This document shows, one piece after another, positions 34,334 through 43,302 of a stretch of DNA of 64,000 nt. The notes under the pieces were generated by a model. It was not told the origin of the DNA. It did no database searches and saw only the letters and a list, made by a program, of their open reading frames with translations. The stretch lies in assembly GCA_002346675.1 (NCBI GenBank), contig DEAI01000011.1, positions 261,530 to 325,529 on the forward strand, given 5' to 3'. The DNA is from Fidelibacterota bacterium UBA2986 (GTDB lineage: Bacteria; Fidelibacterota; Marinisomatia; Marinisomatales; AB-629-J13). Made by a program: the position numbers and the translations under genes. Within the stretch, counting starts at the first letter, position 1. Each line of letters begins with the position of its first letter.

Positions 34334-35695
34334 TTACTCCTTTAAATTTGAACAATTATTTCGGACAACAACTCTGTTGCCATCCACTGATAAAATAGAA
34401 ACTTTTTCTCCTTTTTGTATATACTCTCCTTCACTTACTACAAACAATTTTTTATTCCCTACTGTCACCCAGCCTGAAGGTCGTAAATCAGATGTTGTCT
34501 CCCCAGTTTTCCCTACAAATTCTTCCAACCCAATAGAAATTGAATATCCTTCATCCTTGCTTTGAACACCGGGTGAAGTGAGCTTGTTCCAGAATTTAGT
34601 TTTTATCATTAATCGGAATAGTAATATAAGGGCAATTAGACCACCAACTACTCCAATAACCATTCCATCAAATGCACGAGAATAAACATCCTCTCCTACC
34701 GGAACTTCAGGGATCAACAGTTTATAAATACCAAATATTAAAACAGAAACTCCAGCTATTCCTGCAACTCCAAATCCTGGGATTAAAAACCCTTCTATAA
34801 ACAGTAGAGCTAACCCTGCCAAAACAATCAGTAAATCTGTCATTGTTGCAAGCTCGGCAATGGTAGAGGCACCCAAGGACAACGTAAGACAAACAGCGCC
34901 AAAAGTTCCGGGGATTCCCCAGCCAGGGCTCTGAAGTTCAAAGAGAATTCCCAAAAAACCAAAAGTCATAAGTAGTGATGCTACAACCGGGTCAGTTAAG
35001 AACCGCACAATGTTTTCAGACCAGTTCACATCTACATTTCTAATTTCTGCGTCTTCTAATCCCAACAACTTTAATAAATTATCAAGAGTTTCGGTTTCTC
35101 CATCTGCTATTTTATATTTGATTGCTTGCTCTGTTGTCAAGGTAATGAGCTTTCCTTCCTTTCTTCCTTCCAAATCTTCAACTAATACAGAGTCACTATC
35201 TAATAATAAGTGTGTAAAAAAAAGGTCTTCATCTACCATCCCCTTAGCGATATCTATGTTTCTGCCCCTTTTTTCTGCTGTAGATGCCATCTCTTCACGC
35301 ATGTAACTGATGACTTTTTCTGATCCTTTTTTGCCAGACATGTCCACAGCTGTTGCAGCGCCAATAGTCCCTCCTCCAGTTATATAAATTTTTTCACAGG
35401 ATAGAGATATAAGTGCCCCAGCAGAAATTGCACGGCGGTTGATAAATGCAACTGTTAACAGATCAGCATCCAATATTGCATCTTTTATTTGAGTGGCAGC
35501 GTCTACTCTTCCCCCAAAAGTATCAATATCAAAAATTACACCATCCGCACCAGCAGTTTCTGCTTTTGATATAACCCTTTCAATAAAAGGGGGAAGTCCA
35601 AGGTCTATTGTTCCCTGAATTGGAACAACATATACCACCTTTGCAACTGATATTGAAGTTGACAAGAAAATGAATAAAAAAGATTTCATATTCAT
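34334..35695 (-). CDS. NfeD/ClpP-class membrane serine protease (YqeZ-like)
   Basis: A 453-residue protein. A signal-like N-terminus is followed by a ClpP-class protease domain (IDTFGGRVDAATQI, RRAISAGALISLSC with the likely catalytic serine). Lysines in the KKGSEKVISYMREEM segment are candidates for the Ser-Lys dyad. Then come five or so membrane helices (residues ~235-375) and a C-terminal NfeD OB-fold domain (FVGKTGETTSDLRPSGWVTV, ending VVRNN). These proteins work with flotillin-type scaffolds at the membrane. It is the first gene of the minus-strand unit with floA. Confidence 0.92.
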   Translation of the reverse strand: MNMKSFLFIFLSTSISVAKVVYVVPIQGTIDLGLPPFIERVISKAETAGADGVIFDIDTFGGRVDAATQIKDAILDADLLTVAFINRRAISAGALISLSCEKIYITGGGTIGAATAVDMSGKKGSEKVISYMREEMASTAEKRGRNIDIAKGMVDEDLFFTHLLLDSDSVLVEDLEGRKEGKLITLTTEQAIKYKIADGETETLDNLLKLLGLEDAEIRNVDVNWSENIVRFLTDPVVASLLMTFGFLGILFELQSPGWGIPGTFGAVCLTLSLGASTIAELATMTDLLIVLAGLALLFIEGFLIPGFGVAGIAGVSVLIFGIYKLLIPEVPVGEDVYSRAFDGMVIGVVGGLIALILLFRLMIKTKFWNKLTSPGVQSKDEGYSISIGLEEFVGKTGETTSDLRPSGWVTVGNKKLFVVSEGEYIQKGEKVSILSVDGNRVVVRNNCSNLKE

Positions 35696-35774
35696 TAGAA
35701 GTATTAAGCTGTTATTAAAAGAAATTTTACCATGGAAGAATTTAACTTAGATTCTGACAATCTACGACATCACA

Positions 35775-36635
35775 ATGAAACTAAATGAACGAATTTGTTT
35801 TTTTCTTCTTACTTTTCTGAGTTTTTTTGTTCGCAGGTTAACTCCGCGCGATAGAACTATATGGGCACAGAGGATAGGGGGATTTATCTTTCACTATATT
35901 TCTTTACGAAAATTAGTTGCACTTCAAAATATCGATAGAGCTTTCCCAAATAAATCCATTGATTTTAAGTTACAAACTTTAAAAAGATCTTATTCTTTTT
36001 TTATGGAACAGTTTCTATTCTTTCTTGGTTTCCCTGAATCCTACCAACAGATAAAAATGGAGATAAAAAATAAAGATATTCTGGATGAGGCCATAGGTAA
36101 AAGAAAAGGAGTACTATTCATAACAGGTCATTTTGGGTTTTGGGAAGGAATTATCGCTTGGTTTGGAAAAAACAATTATCCATTAACTGGTATTGCACAA
36201 AGACAAAAAAATGAGGGAGCTCATCATTTCTTCATTAAAAAAAGAGAGTGGAGCGGAATAAAACATGTTTTTAGGAAGGATCAAGTTAATAGTTTCAACA
36301 AAGTGCTTGAAAAAGGAGGAATTTTAGGATTAGTGAGCGATCAAGATGCCAGGCATAAGGGAGTATTTGTAAAGTTTTTTGGTATCCCTTCCTCTACTCC
36401 AAAAGGAGCAGCTCTGTTTTATCATCATAAAGGATCAATTCCTGTTTTTGCGGTTTGTAGCAAAAAAGGTCACAACCAATTTCTTATCAAATTCAGGAGA
36501 ATCCCTAAAGAGTTAATATCAGACACGTTCACTTTCACACAAGCTTACACTCAAATGTTAGAAAATGAAATTCGCCAACACCCCGACCAATATTTTTGGT
36601 GGCACAACCGTTGGAAAACACCGCCACCTCAATAA
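35775..36635 (+). CDS. LpxL/HtrB-family lipid A acyltransferase
   Basis: A 286-residue lysophospholipid acyltransferase-fold enzyme of the lipid A late-acylation family (LpxL/LpxM). An N-terminal hydrophobic anchor (about 6-20) is followed by the catalytic HxxxxE-type motif ITGHFGFWEG. The second family motif, LVSDQDARHKGVFVKFFG, is followed by TPKGAALFYHHKGSIPVF and a closing YFWWHNRWKT. It adds a fatty chain to Kdo-lipid A. It lies divergent from the NfeD-type gene and overlaps the Sua5 gene by one base, so the two are coupled. Lipid A synthesis genes lie in the next cluster. Confidence 0.88.
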   Translation: MKLNERICFFLLTFLSFFVRRLTPRDRTIWAQRIGGFIFHYISLRKLVALQNIDRAFPNKSIDFKLQTLKRSYSFFMEQFLFFLGFPESYQQIKMEIKNKDILDEAIGKRKGVLFITGHFGFWEGIIAWFGKNNYPLTGIAQRQKNEGAHHFFIKKREWSGIKHVFRKDQVNSFNKVLEKGGILGLVSDQDARHKGVFVKFFGIPSSTPKGAALFYHHKGSIPVFAVCSKKGHNQFLIKFRRIPKELISDTFTFTQAYTQMLENEIRQHPDQYFWWHNRWKTPPPQ

Positions 36636-37207
36636 TGAATCAGAGAATTTTGTCGGGGTCTCCGGAAGCTATTGCTACCGCAGTAAAAATAATTAATTCC
36701 AGCGGTGTTATTGTTTACCCTACAGACACTTTATATGGATTCGGTGGAAAAGCCTCGGACAAGACAGCAGTTGATAAAATTAATTTTATTAAAAACCGAA
36801 AAGCACCTATGAGTGTTATCGTGAGTGATCTTCAGATGGCATTTAGTATTTCTGACTTGACTGATAAAGAAAAAGATATTTTTATAAAACATTTTGGTGG
36901 TGCGAATACCATCATAGTCAAAGCACGAAAGGGAGAGTTGTTCTCACAGATTTTGGGACCAGACGGCTCGGTTGGTATCCGAATGCCAGACCACCCATTT
37001 GGGAAGGAACTTGTAAAAACATTGAATTATCCCATTACAACTACAAGCGTAAACAGGACTGGAGAGCAATCCCTTAATGATCCAGATGAAATTATGAAAC
37101 AATTTAGAAATGAAATTGATTTACTAATAGATGAAGGAGTTTTACCACAGTCGAAAGGGTCAAGCATTTATAAACTTAATAACACAACTTTAATTAAAAT
37201 GAGATGA
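36635..37207 (+). CDS. L-threonylcarbamoyladenylate synthase (Sua5/YciO/YrdC)
   Basis: A 190-residue YrdC-domain protein that makes threonylcarbamoyl-AMP for t6A modification of ANN-decoding tRNAs. Motifs are SSGVIVYPTDTLYGFGGKAS, the KNRKAPMSVIVSD loop, and the SVNRTGEQS pattern near the C-terminus. The family's Sua5 extension is absent, so it is the short TsaC type. I chose the ATG at 36635, sharing a base with the upstream TAA stop. A start at 36596 would overlap the acyltransferase gene. Its stop overlaps the next start (ATGA). Confidence 0.9.
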   Translation: MNQRILSGSPEAIATAVKIINSSGVIVYPTDTLYGFGGKASDKTAVDKINFIKNRKAPMSVIVSDLQMAFSISDLTDKEKDIFIKHFGGANTIIVKARKGELFSQILGPDGSVGIRMPDHPFGKELVKTLNYPITTTSVNRTGEQSLNDPDEIMKQFRNEIDLLIDEGVLPQSKGSSIYKLNNTTLIKMR

Positions 37208-37935
37208 ATTGTAAATTAACAATTAAAACACTAACGATATTTATTTATTTTTTTTCTACTTCAGCCTTCTCTGAAAAAAACTTTCCGTTTAAGGAGGGAG
37301 AGGTATTCAATTATACTGCAAAATTCAATTTTATTCCCGCAGGGACTGCTTCACTGAAAGTTATTTCAATTGATTCGATCAATAATATAGAATCATATCA
37401 TATTCAATATTCTGCTCGTACTGGGTCCTTAGGGGACAGATTATTTAAAATACGAGATCAGGTGGATTCTTGGATTGATGCAAAAGGACTAAATCTTCAT
37501 CGCCAAAAAAAATCTGTCAGACAAGGGAGCTACAGAAAAACCACACAAACAGAATTGTTTTATGATAAAGGACTGGCTATTGTCAATAATGACACCATAC
37601 AAGTTAGGGGCATCATTTTTGATCCGTATTCTTTGTTTTATTATTTAAGAACAGTACCGCTTGTTATAGGAGAGACATTGAATATGATTACCTTTGACAA
37701 TGGATCTTTTACAAACTTTCAGTTACGAGTAGATAAGTCTGAACTATTAACTGTTCCGGCAGGGACCTTTAATTGTTTTGTGGTGAATCCTTTCAAAAAC
37801 GGGAGCTCTCTCCTTAAAAATGAAGGGGATATGACAATATGGTTTAGCGATGATAAACGAAGAATCCCTATTCAAATATTGGTAAAGATAAAATATGGAA
37901 CCATGAAGTTAATTCTGAAATCTTTTAGTTTGTAA
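37204..37935 (+). CDS. DUF3108 exported protein
   Basis: A 243-residue DUF3108 protein with a hydrophobic N-terminal signal (KTLTIFIYFFSTSAFS). The family pattern is seen in FKEGEVFNYTAKFNFIPAGTASLKV, DQVDSWIDAKGL, and DPYSLFYYLRT, with a late GDMTIWFSDDKRRIPIQI strand region. DUF3108 proteins are periplasmic and beta-rich, of unknown function. It is translationally coupled to the Sua5 gene and converges with rseP, overlapping its end by 11 bases. Confidence 0.8.
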   Translation: MNCKLTIKTLTIFIYFFSTSAFSEKNFPFKEGEVFNYTAKFNFIPAGTASLKVISIDSINNIESYHIQYSARTGSLGDRLFKIRDQVDSWIDAKGLNLHRQKKSVRQGSYRKTTQTELFYDKGLAIVNNDTIQVRGIIFDPYSLFYYLRTVPLVIGETLNMITFDNGSFTNFQLRVDKSELLTVPAGTFNCFVVNPFKNGSSLLKNEGDMTIWFSDDKRRIPIQILVKIKYGTMKLILKSFSL

Positions 37936-39100
37936 ACAATCTGCCGATATCATTGTATAACACGGTTACCATAACAAGTAAAAGAAAAACCATTCCAATC
38001 TGCTGAAAAATCATTCGTGCTTTTATACTGAGAGGCCTTCCTAAAATTGCCTGAATGACTGCCACAAAAATATGACCTCCATCTAGTCCAGGAATTGGTA
38101 AAATATTCAAAAATGCCAGATTAATGCTGATAATTGCCATAAATGAGAGTAAATAAGTAGTTCCAGCCCGCGCAGTTTCGCCGGCCAGTTGTGCTATCAT
38201 GATAGGGCCACCTAATTCCTTAAAAGATGCCTCTCCTGAAAATAGCATTTTCAGAGAGGTTATAATCATGCCAAAGCCTACTGTCGTTGATCGAAATCCG
38301 GCTACACTGGCCTCCAAAAAATTAATATCAGCATACTGAATTTCCGGGTAAATTCCGATAATTCCAATTGTGTCTAGTCCTGCTTCAGAATGAATAATAT
38401 CGAAAGAGGTTGTAAATTTTTTGGTTATGAGGTCTCCCTGACGGTCGATTTCCAATATGATTAGCTTTTCAGGGAGATTGTGAATATGGTGTACCATATC
38501 TTTCCATGTATCTATCTGTTCTCCATTAACCGATATTATTTTATCCCCCGGAATAATACCGGCATTTTTTGCAGGCATATCATCAACAAGTCGAGACACG
38601 ACTGGGGATGGATTTTCTATTGGTTTGCCAAAATGATAAGAGAGTCCGGTATAAATAAAAAATGCCAAGAGAATATTCATGATCACACCAGCACTCATGA
38701 CGAACACCTGAGATAAAAAAGATTTACTCATAAATTCATCTGGTGCATGTGTAAGGGTTGTATCCATACTTTCATCTATTATCCCTGCCATCTTCACATA
38801 CCCCCCAAGAGGCAACAAGGCTAAGCAGTATTCTGTTCCGCTTCCTGTTTTATTAGGGACAACCAATGTTTTTTCCCAGATAGGTTGCCACTCTAACTTT
38901 CCGTCAAGTGTACTGCTGTAAAAATATAATTGTAATAACCATCCCTCTTCAAGGGAAGTAAAAGTTATAAACCTTGGGGGAAAACCTACGGAAAATCTCT
39001 CAACCCTCACGCCGACGGAGCGTGCTGCAAGGTAGTGACCCAGCTCATGTACAAAAACTAATACTCCTATAACTACAATAAAGGCCAAGAGTGTTGTCAT
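37925..39100 (-). CDS. rseP: Site-2 intramembrane protease RseP (M50)
   Basis: A 391-residue zinc metalloprotease in the inner membrane. Its first helix carries the HExxH motif (FVHELGHYLAA, His18-His22 region) and the last helices carry the second metal motif, NILPIPGLDGGHI. One PDZ domain lies between (VSRLVDDMPAKNAGIIPGDKIISVNG). The N-terminal loop is longer than in E. coli (about 45 extra residues around GKLEWQPIWEKT). Its expected job is the second cleavage of an anti-sigma factor in envelope stress signalling. It is the last gene of the long minus-strand envelope cluster, 38 bases after dxr. Confidence 0.93.
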   Translation of the reverse strand: MTTLLAFIVVIGVLVFVHELGHYLAARSVGVRVERFSVGFPPRFITFTSLEEGWLLQLYFYSSTLDGKLEWQPIWEKTLVVPNKTGSGTEYCLALLPLGGYVKMAGIIDESMDTTLTHAPDEFMSKSFLSQVFVMSAGVIMNILLAFFIYTGLSYHFGKPIENPSPVVSRLVDDMPAKNAGIIPGDKIISVNGEQIDTWKDMVHHIHNLPEKLIILEIDRQGDLITKKFTTSFDIIHSEAGLDTIGIIGIYPEIQYADINFLEASVAGFRSTTVGFGMIITSLKMLFSGEASFKELGGPIMIAQLAGETARAGTTYLLSFMAIISINLAFLNILPIPGLDGGHIFVAVIQAILGRPLSIKARMIFQQIGMVFLLLVMVTVLYNDIGRLFTN

Positions 39101-39138
39101 ACTAAATCCAGTTTAAATTGACTAACATTACATTGTAA

Positions 39139-40281
39139 CTAAAACGACTGAGCAAAATCTATTGACCAAGATTCCAAATAGGAAAGGGCTTCAAAGTCAG
39201 GATGTTTTACCCACTCATGTTGTTCGCATGCCTGCTCAATCATTTTAGGAATATCAGTAAATAAAATTTCATTTTTTAAAAATCTATAAACCGCATACTC
39301 GTTAACTACATTTAAAACAGCAGGCGTAGATCCACCTGAACTTAAGGCATCATATGCTAGCTTCATACAAGGGAATTTATCGAAATCTGGTGGCTCGAAT
39401 GTAAGTGTACTTATGGCAGTAAGATCCAAAGAATTCCAATTGGAATATTTGTGTCTTGGATAGGTCAAAGCATACTGTATCGGGATTTTCATATCCGGAA
39501 CTCCCAGCTGTGCTTTAACAGATCTGTCTTGAAATTCTACCATAGAATGAATAATTGATTGAGGATGTATTACGACCTCAATCGCTTCTGGTTCCATTTC
39601 AAATAACCAATAAGTTTCAATTATTTCCAGGCCTTTGTTCATCATGGTTGCTGAATCAATTGTGATTTTATTTCCCATGTCCCAGTTGGGGTGATTCAAA
39701 GCTTCTGCAGGTGTAATTTTGTGAAACGAATCAATGTTTCTATTTCTAAATGGACCGCCACTCCCGGTTAAAATTATTTTTTGTACATCGTCCATAGATT
39801 CTCCCAATAAACACTGCCAAATCGCCGAATGTTCACTGTCCACTGGAAAAATAGTGCATTTTTTAGAATCTTTTTCACGATTTATTAAATCTCCGGCCAT
39901 TACCAGGCTTTCTTTATTACTCAAGGCAACATCCACCCCTGAGCTTATTGCTCTAAAAGTCGGTTCCATTCCAGCCGTGCCAACAAGGCCATTCATCATA
40001 ATATCTACCTCTGAATCACCAGCACACTCTAAAAGCCCTTCCCGTCCTTTTATAACTTTAATATTAGTTTTTTTAAGTGCTTCCTTAACTGGTTTAAACT
40101 TATCATTATTTACCACAACTACATTTTCTGGCTGAAACTTAATTGCTTGTTCAATTAATAATTCGCTATTAGAATTTGCTGTGAGATATTTTATTTTATA
40201 ATGTTCTTCTAAATCCTGAATTACACTTAAGGTGTTAACACCAATGGAGCCCGTGGAACCTAAAATTGAAAGAGTTTTCAT
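39139..40281 (-). CDS. dxr: 1-deoxy-D-xylulose 5-phosphate reductoisomerase
   Basis: A 380-residue DXP reductoisomerase, making MEP in the non-mevalonate isoprenoid route. The NADPH-binding start is SILGSTGSIGVNTL. The metal and substrate regions are ALSNKESLVMAGDL, PVDSEHSAIWQCL, and GSGGPFRN, with the NMGNKITIDSATMMNKGLE motif. Length is normal. It shares a cluster with uppS, which uses the isoprenoid products. A barrel-like protein gene lies three bases ahead of it. Confidence 0.97.
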   Translation of the reverse strand: MKTLSILGSTGSIGVNTLSVIQDLEEHYKIKYLTANSNSELLIEQAIKFQPENVVVVNNDKFKPVKEALKKTNIKVIKGREGLLECAGDSEVDIMMNGLVGTAGMEPTFRAISSGVDVALSNKESLVMAGDLINREKDSKKCTIFPVDSEHSAIWQCLLGESMDDVQKIILTGSGGPFRNRNIDSFHKITPAEALNHPNWDMGNKITIDSATMMNKGLEIIETYWLFEMEPEAIEVVIHPQSIIHSMVEFQDRSVKAQLGVPDMKIPIQYALTYPRHKYSNWNSLDLTAISTLTFEPPDFDKFPCMKLAYDALSSGGSTPAVLNVVNEYAVYRFLKNEILFTDIPKMIEQACEQHEWVKHPDFEALSYLESWSIDFAQSF

Positions 40282-40284
40282 ATA

Positions 40285-41022
40285 TTATTGAACCCCCAAA
40301 GAAAATTTTAGAGTTATATCTATCAAATTGGGATGAAAGCGCAATTGTGGAATAATTTCGTATGTATTGTTTTTTATTAACATCCCCAACAATAAATAAT
40401 TTATTTCTCCTTTCATTCCTGAGGGAAAGCTATTATCATTCATAAGAAATGTAGCAGAATACATTTCTTTTCCAATTCCAATTTGTAAATTGGAACTTAA
40501 TATATGAAATTTTGAAGACAGGTTAAGTGAAACAGTTCTCAGATTCAAGTCTTTGGGCCCTTCTAATCTGTAGAAAATAACTGAAGTTTGTAATGGATAG
40601 GATGTATCTTCATTGGCTCTAAGAGCAAGTCCATAATTTTGGATTTGTATATTTTGATTAGCAGAGTGAAACTGACTCACACCTCCGATAAATGTGAGGT
40701 TGTTAGTTAGAAAAAAAGAAACTAAAAACTTAGGGGCTACCCTAGAAATCTGGCTTTGATAGATACTGGCATGAGACCACAGGTGTTTTGAAAACCCAAT
40801 ACTTACATGCATCCTGTGATTTGGAGAAATTAGATTTGAAGGGCTTTCTGATAAAGTGAAAGCAACTCCTTCAAGAAATCTTTGCACATCAGGCTGTGAA
40901 AACTCCTCTTGTGCAAGACTGAAATCAACCCACTGTGCAAAACAAAAACTTAGTAGAATATGCAACAAAAAAAACTTTATTGTACAGTTGGAAAACCTTC
41001 TAAGGGATTTGAAAATATTCAT
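40285..41022 (-). CDS. Exported beta-strand-rich protein, probable outer-membrane barrel
   Basis: A 245-residue protein I do not recognise. The first ~28 residues include a hydrophobic segment (FLLHILLSFCFA) that fits a signal peptide. The remainder has alternating strands, with repeated aromatic and polar turns (VSIGFSKHLW, FLTNNLTFIGGVSQF, SNLQIGIGKEMYS), and ends LKFSLGVQ. It could be a PorV/Q-like barrel. It lies between lpxA and dxr, three bases before dxr, inside an envelope-biogenesis cluster, so a surface role is likely. About 100 bases separate it from lpxA. Confidence 0.55.
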   Translation of the reverse strand: MNIFKSLRRFSNCTIKFFLLHILLSFCFAQWVDFSLAQEEFSQPDVQRFLEGVAFTLSESPSNLISPNHRMHVSIGFSKHLWSHASIYQSQISRVAPKFLVSFFLTNNLTFIGGVSQFHSANQNIQIQNYGLALRANEDTSYPLQTSVIFYRLEGPKDLNLRTVSLNLSSKFHILSSNLQIGIGKEMYSATFLMNDNSFPSGMKGEINYLLLGMLIKNNTYEIIPQLRFHPNLIDITLKFSLGVQ

Positions 41023-41126
41023 AGATTTTTAATTCTTTGTATTTTTTAAACCATTCAGATAAAACTTTTTTAGTTAGGTTTTTACTGTTGAATAATATCT
41101 GGTACAGAAAAAGTAATTAGTGAAAA

Positions 41127-41894
41127 TTAAATTATCCCACGATCGCTATTTTCTATAAAACTAACTATAGAACGTCCTAATTTATTTGAAGAAAATTGAT
41201 TTTTTATTTTATCCAATGCTCGCGTTCTAGGTTGTTTTGAACGAAAATATAAATTATAAATTTGTTTCAAAATGTTTAAGTCTTCATTCTTATATCCCCT
41301 TCTTTTTAGTCCGATAGTATTCAAACCAGAGTACTTGATAGGTTCCCCTGATGCGGTTATAAAGGGGGGAACATCTTGGACGGCTCTAAAACCCGCAGCA
41401 ATAAATGCGTGTTCTCCAATCTTACAAAATTGATGTACTAATACCCCACCTCCCAAAAATGCCCAATTACCTATTTCGACATGGCCACCTAAAGTTGCCA
41501 TATTGGCCATTATAACATTGTTTCCAACAACACAATCGTGGGCAACGTGGGTATAAGCCATTAAAAGAACATTATTTCCGACCTTAGTAACTCCTAATGC
41601 TGATGTCCCTCGATTTACCGTGACAAACTCTCTAATCGTAGTGTTGTCTCCAATTTGTGTTTCAGTAAACTCCCCTTTAAATTTTAAATCTTGAGGAATC
41701 TCCCCAATAACAGATCCTTGAAATATCCTGCAGTTGTTTCCAATGAATGTTCCAGATTTAATGATAGCATAATTACTAACACTAGTCCCAGACCCGATAG
41801 TTACATCTTTTTCAACACATGCAAAAGGTCCAATTTTAATATTTTCCCCTAGGTCAGCATTTTCATGAACTAACGCTGTAGGATGAATTGACGT
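41127..41894 (-). CDS. lpxA: UDP-N-acetylglucosamine O-acyltransferase, non-standard start codon
   Basis: LpxA starts lipid A synthesis by acylating UDP-GlcNAc. The frame is open from the TGA at about 41925 down to 41127 and encodes left-handed beta-helix hexapeptide repeats from SIHPTALVHENADLG onward. Catalytic-type histidines H116 and H119 lie in THVAHDCVVG, and the C-terminal helix domain ends the protein. No ATG, GTG or TTG occurs before codon 112 of this reading. The best start is ACG (41892-41894), with an AGGGGGGAG ribosome site about ten bases upstream, giving 255 residues (E. coli has 262). An ATT two codons later is the alternative. It follows fabZ by five bases. Confidence 0.85.
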   Translation of the reverse strand, partial: TSIHPTALVHENADLGENIKIGPFACVEKDVTIGSGTSVSNYAIIKSGTFIGNNCRIFQGSVIGEIPQDLKFKGEFTETQIGDNTTIREFVTVNRGTSALGVTKVGNNVLLMAYTHVAHDCVVGNNVIMANMATLGGHVEIGNWAFLGGGVLVHQFCKIGEHAFIAAGFRAVQDVPPFITASGEPIKYSGLNTIGLKRRGYKNEDLNILKQIYNLYFRSKQPRTRALDKIKNQFSSNKLGRSIVSFIENSDRGII

Positions 41895-41899
41895 GGGAA

Positions 41900-42358
41900 T
41901 TAATCTCCCCCCTTTACCCTTTCAACAATATTAGCCATAATAGTTGCTTGAGCGACCAATTTATTTTTTACGTAAGCTTCCCCCTTAAGCCGTATGGCAG
42001 TTAGTTTCATTTTTACTAATGTCATTTCCAAACGAAGCTGGTCCCCAGGAGTAACTGGTGCGCGAATCTTTGAATCTGAAACTCCCGTAAAAAACATATT
42101 TTTATCCAAGGGATTTTCAACGGTATTCAACACTAAAAATGCACCTGCTTGTGCCATTGATTCTAAAATTAACACTCCGGGCATGACTGGTTGACCTGGA
42201 AAGTGACCCTGAAAAAAATGTTCATTAAATGTTACATTTTTAATTGCTGTGAGTTTATCCCCCGGGTGATAATCTATAATTCGGTCTATGAGAACAAATG
42301 GATATCGATGAGGGACAACTTTTAATATGTCCTCAATGGTAAACGAAGGATTTGTCAT
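41900..42358 (-). CDS. fabZ: (3R)-hydroxyacyl-ACP dehydratase FabZ
   Basis: A 152-residue hot-dog-fold dehydratase of fatty acid elongation. Motifs: LKVVPHRYPFVLIDRI with the catalytic His region, NEHFFQGHFPGQPVMPGVLILESMAQAGA carrying the His and Glu, and a closing MANIVERVKGG. It is a separate gene from lpxC, unlike the LpxC-FabZ fusion found in Bacteroidetes. It lies between lpxC (eight bases upstream) and lpxA. Its GGGGGGA C-terminal codons form part of the ribosome site of lpxA. Confidence 0.96.
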   Translation of the reverse strand: MTNPSFTIEDILKVVPHRYPFVLIDRIIDYHPGDKLTAIKNVTFNEHFFQGHFPGQPVMPGVLILESMAQAGAFLVLNTVENPLDKNMFFTGVSDSKIRAPVTPGDQLRLEMTLVKMKLTAIRLKGEAYVKNKLVAQATIMANIVERVKGGD

Positions 42359-42366
42359 AAATAATT

Positions 42367-43302
42367 CTAAAAGAAATCAGGGTAAACGTTTCGAATCATT
42401 TTTACAAACTCGACATTACTCGCATGTCCGCTTCTTGCTGCAGTGACATGACCTTTTATTGGGACCCCCAAAAGAGCCATATCTCCAATTAAATCTAAAG
42501 TTTTATGGCGAACAGGTTCGTTTTTGTATCTGAGTTTTTTCCCATTTAATATTCCATTAGCACCCATAATGATCTCATCTTCAATATCAAATAGAGTTTT
42601 CAGCCTGCCGACCTCTGCATCATCAATGACCTTATCCACCAACACCACCGCGTTATCAAGTGCCCCACCCCTGATTAATCCTACCTCCCGTAGTTCCTCA
42701 ACCTCACTTAAAAAACAAAACGTTCTTGCGGGAGCAACTTCTTTGGCAAAATCTTCCTGCATATTGTAAACCGCAGTGTACTGAGAGCCAAGAGATGGAA
42801 GCTTATAATCAATCATAAAGGTAACTCGGAATCGATCAGAGGGAACAACATGAATGTCTACACCCCTATCGGGATCAGAATATGCAACAGGGTTGGAAAT
42901 TTCTAACACACGACGGGGTTTTTTTTGTTCTACAATACCAGAGTTTAACAACGCATCTACAAAATCTTTTGAACTGCCATCCATAACTGGTGGCTCTTTG
43001 GCTGTCAATTCAATTAAAACATTATCAATACGTAAACCGGAGACTGCAGCTAAAGCATGCTCTACAGTATAAATTTTTATTCCGTTCTGTTCAATTGTTG
43101 TCCCTCTAGAGATATCCACAACATGTTCAATATCTGCCAAAATAGAAGGACAGTTTTCTATATCCTTCCGGAAAAAATGTATACCAGAGTCTTCAGGTGC
43201 AGGCCTAAAAACTATCGTACTTTCAATTCCAGTATGCAGGCCTACACCTGTACAAGAAACTGGCTTTGAAATTGTGCGCTGAAATCTATGTGTTGTGTTC
43301 AT
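42367..43302 (-). CDS. lpxC: UDP-3-O-acyl-N-acetylglucosamine deacetylase
   Basis: A 311-residue zinc deacetylase, the committed step of lipid A synthesis. Zinc site and catalytic residues are intact: VEHALAAVSGL (H82), PPVMDGSS, and the VRHKTLDLIGDMALLG segment (His and Asp), with RTFCFLSEVEELRE. It is the stand-alone form. It overlaps the end of lpxD by 17 bases and precedes fabZ by eight, so the three are one translation-coupled unit. Confidence 0.97.
   Translation of the reverse strand: MNTTHRFQRTISKPVSCTGVGLHTGIESTIVFRPAPEDSGIHFFRKDIENCPSILADIEHVVDISRGTTIEQNGIKIYTVEHALAAVSGLRIDNVLIELTAKEPPVMDGSSKDFVDALLNSGIVEQKKPRRVLEISNPVAYSDPDRGVDIHVVPSDRFRVTFMIDYKLPSLGSQYTAVYNMQEDFAKEVAPARTFCFLSEVEELREVGLIRGGALDNAVVLVDKVIDDAEVGRLKTLFDIEDEIIMGANGILNGKKLRYKNEPVRHKTLDLIGDMALLGVPIKGHVTAARSGHASNVEFVKMIRNVYPDFF

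Noticed and set aside
41127..41561. A 144-residue LpxA fragment starting at an internal ATG
   Set aside because: The frame continues upstream with clear LpxA repeats, so the gene is full length with a non-standard start rather than truncated.
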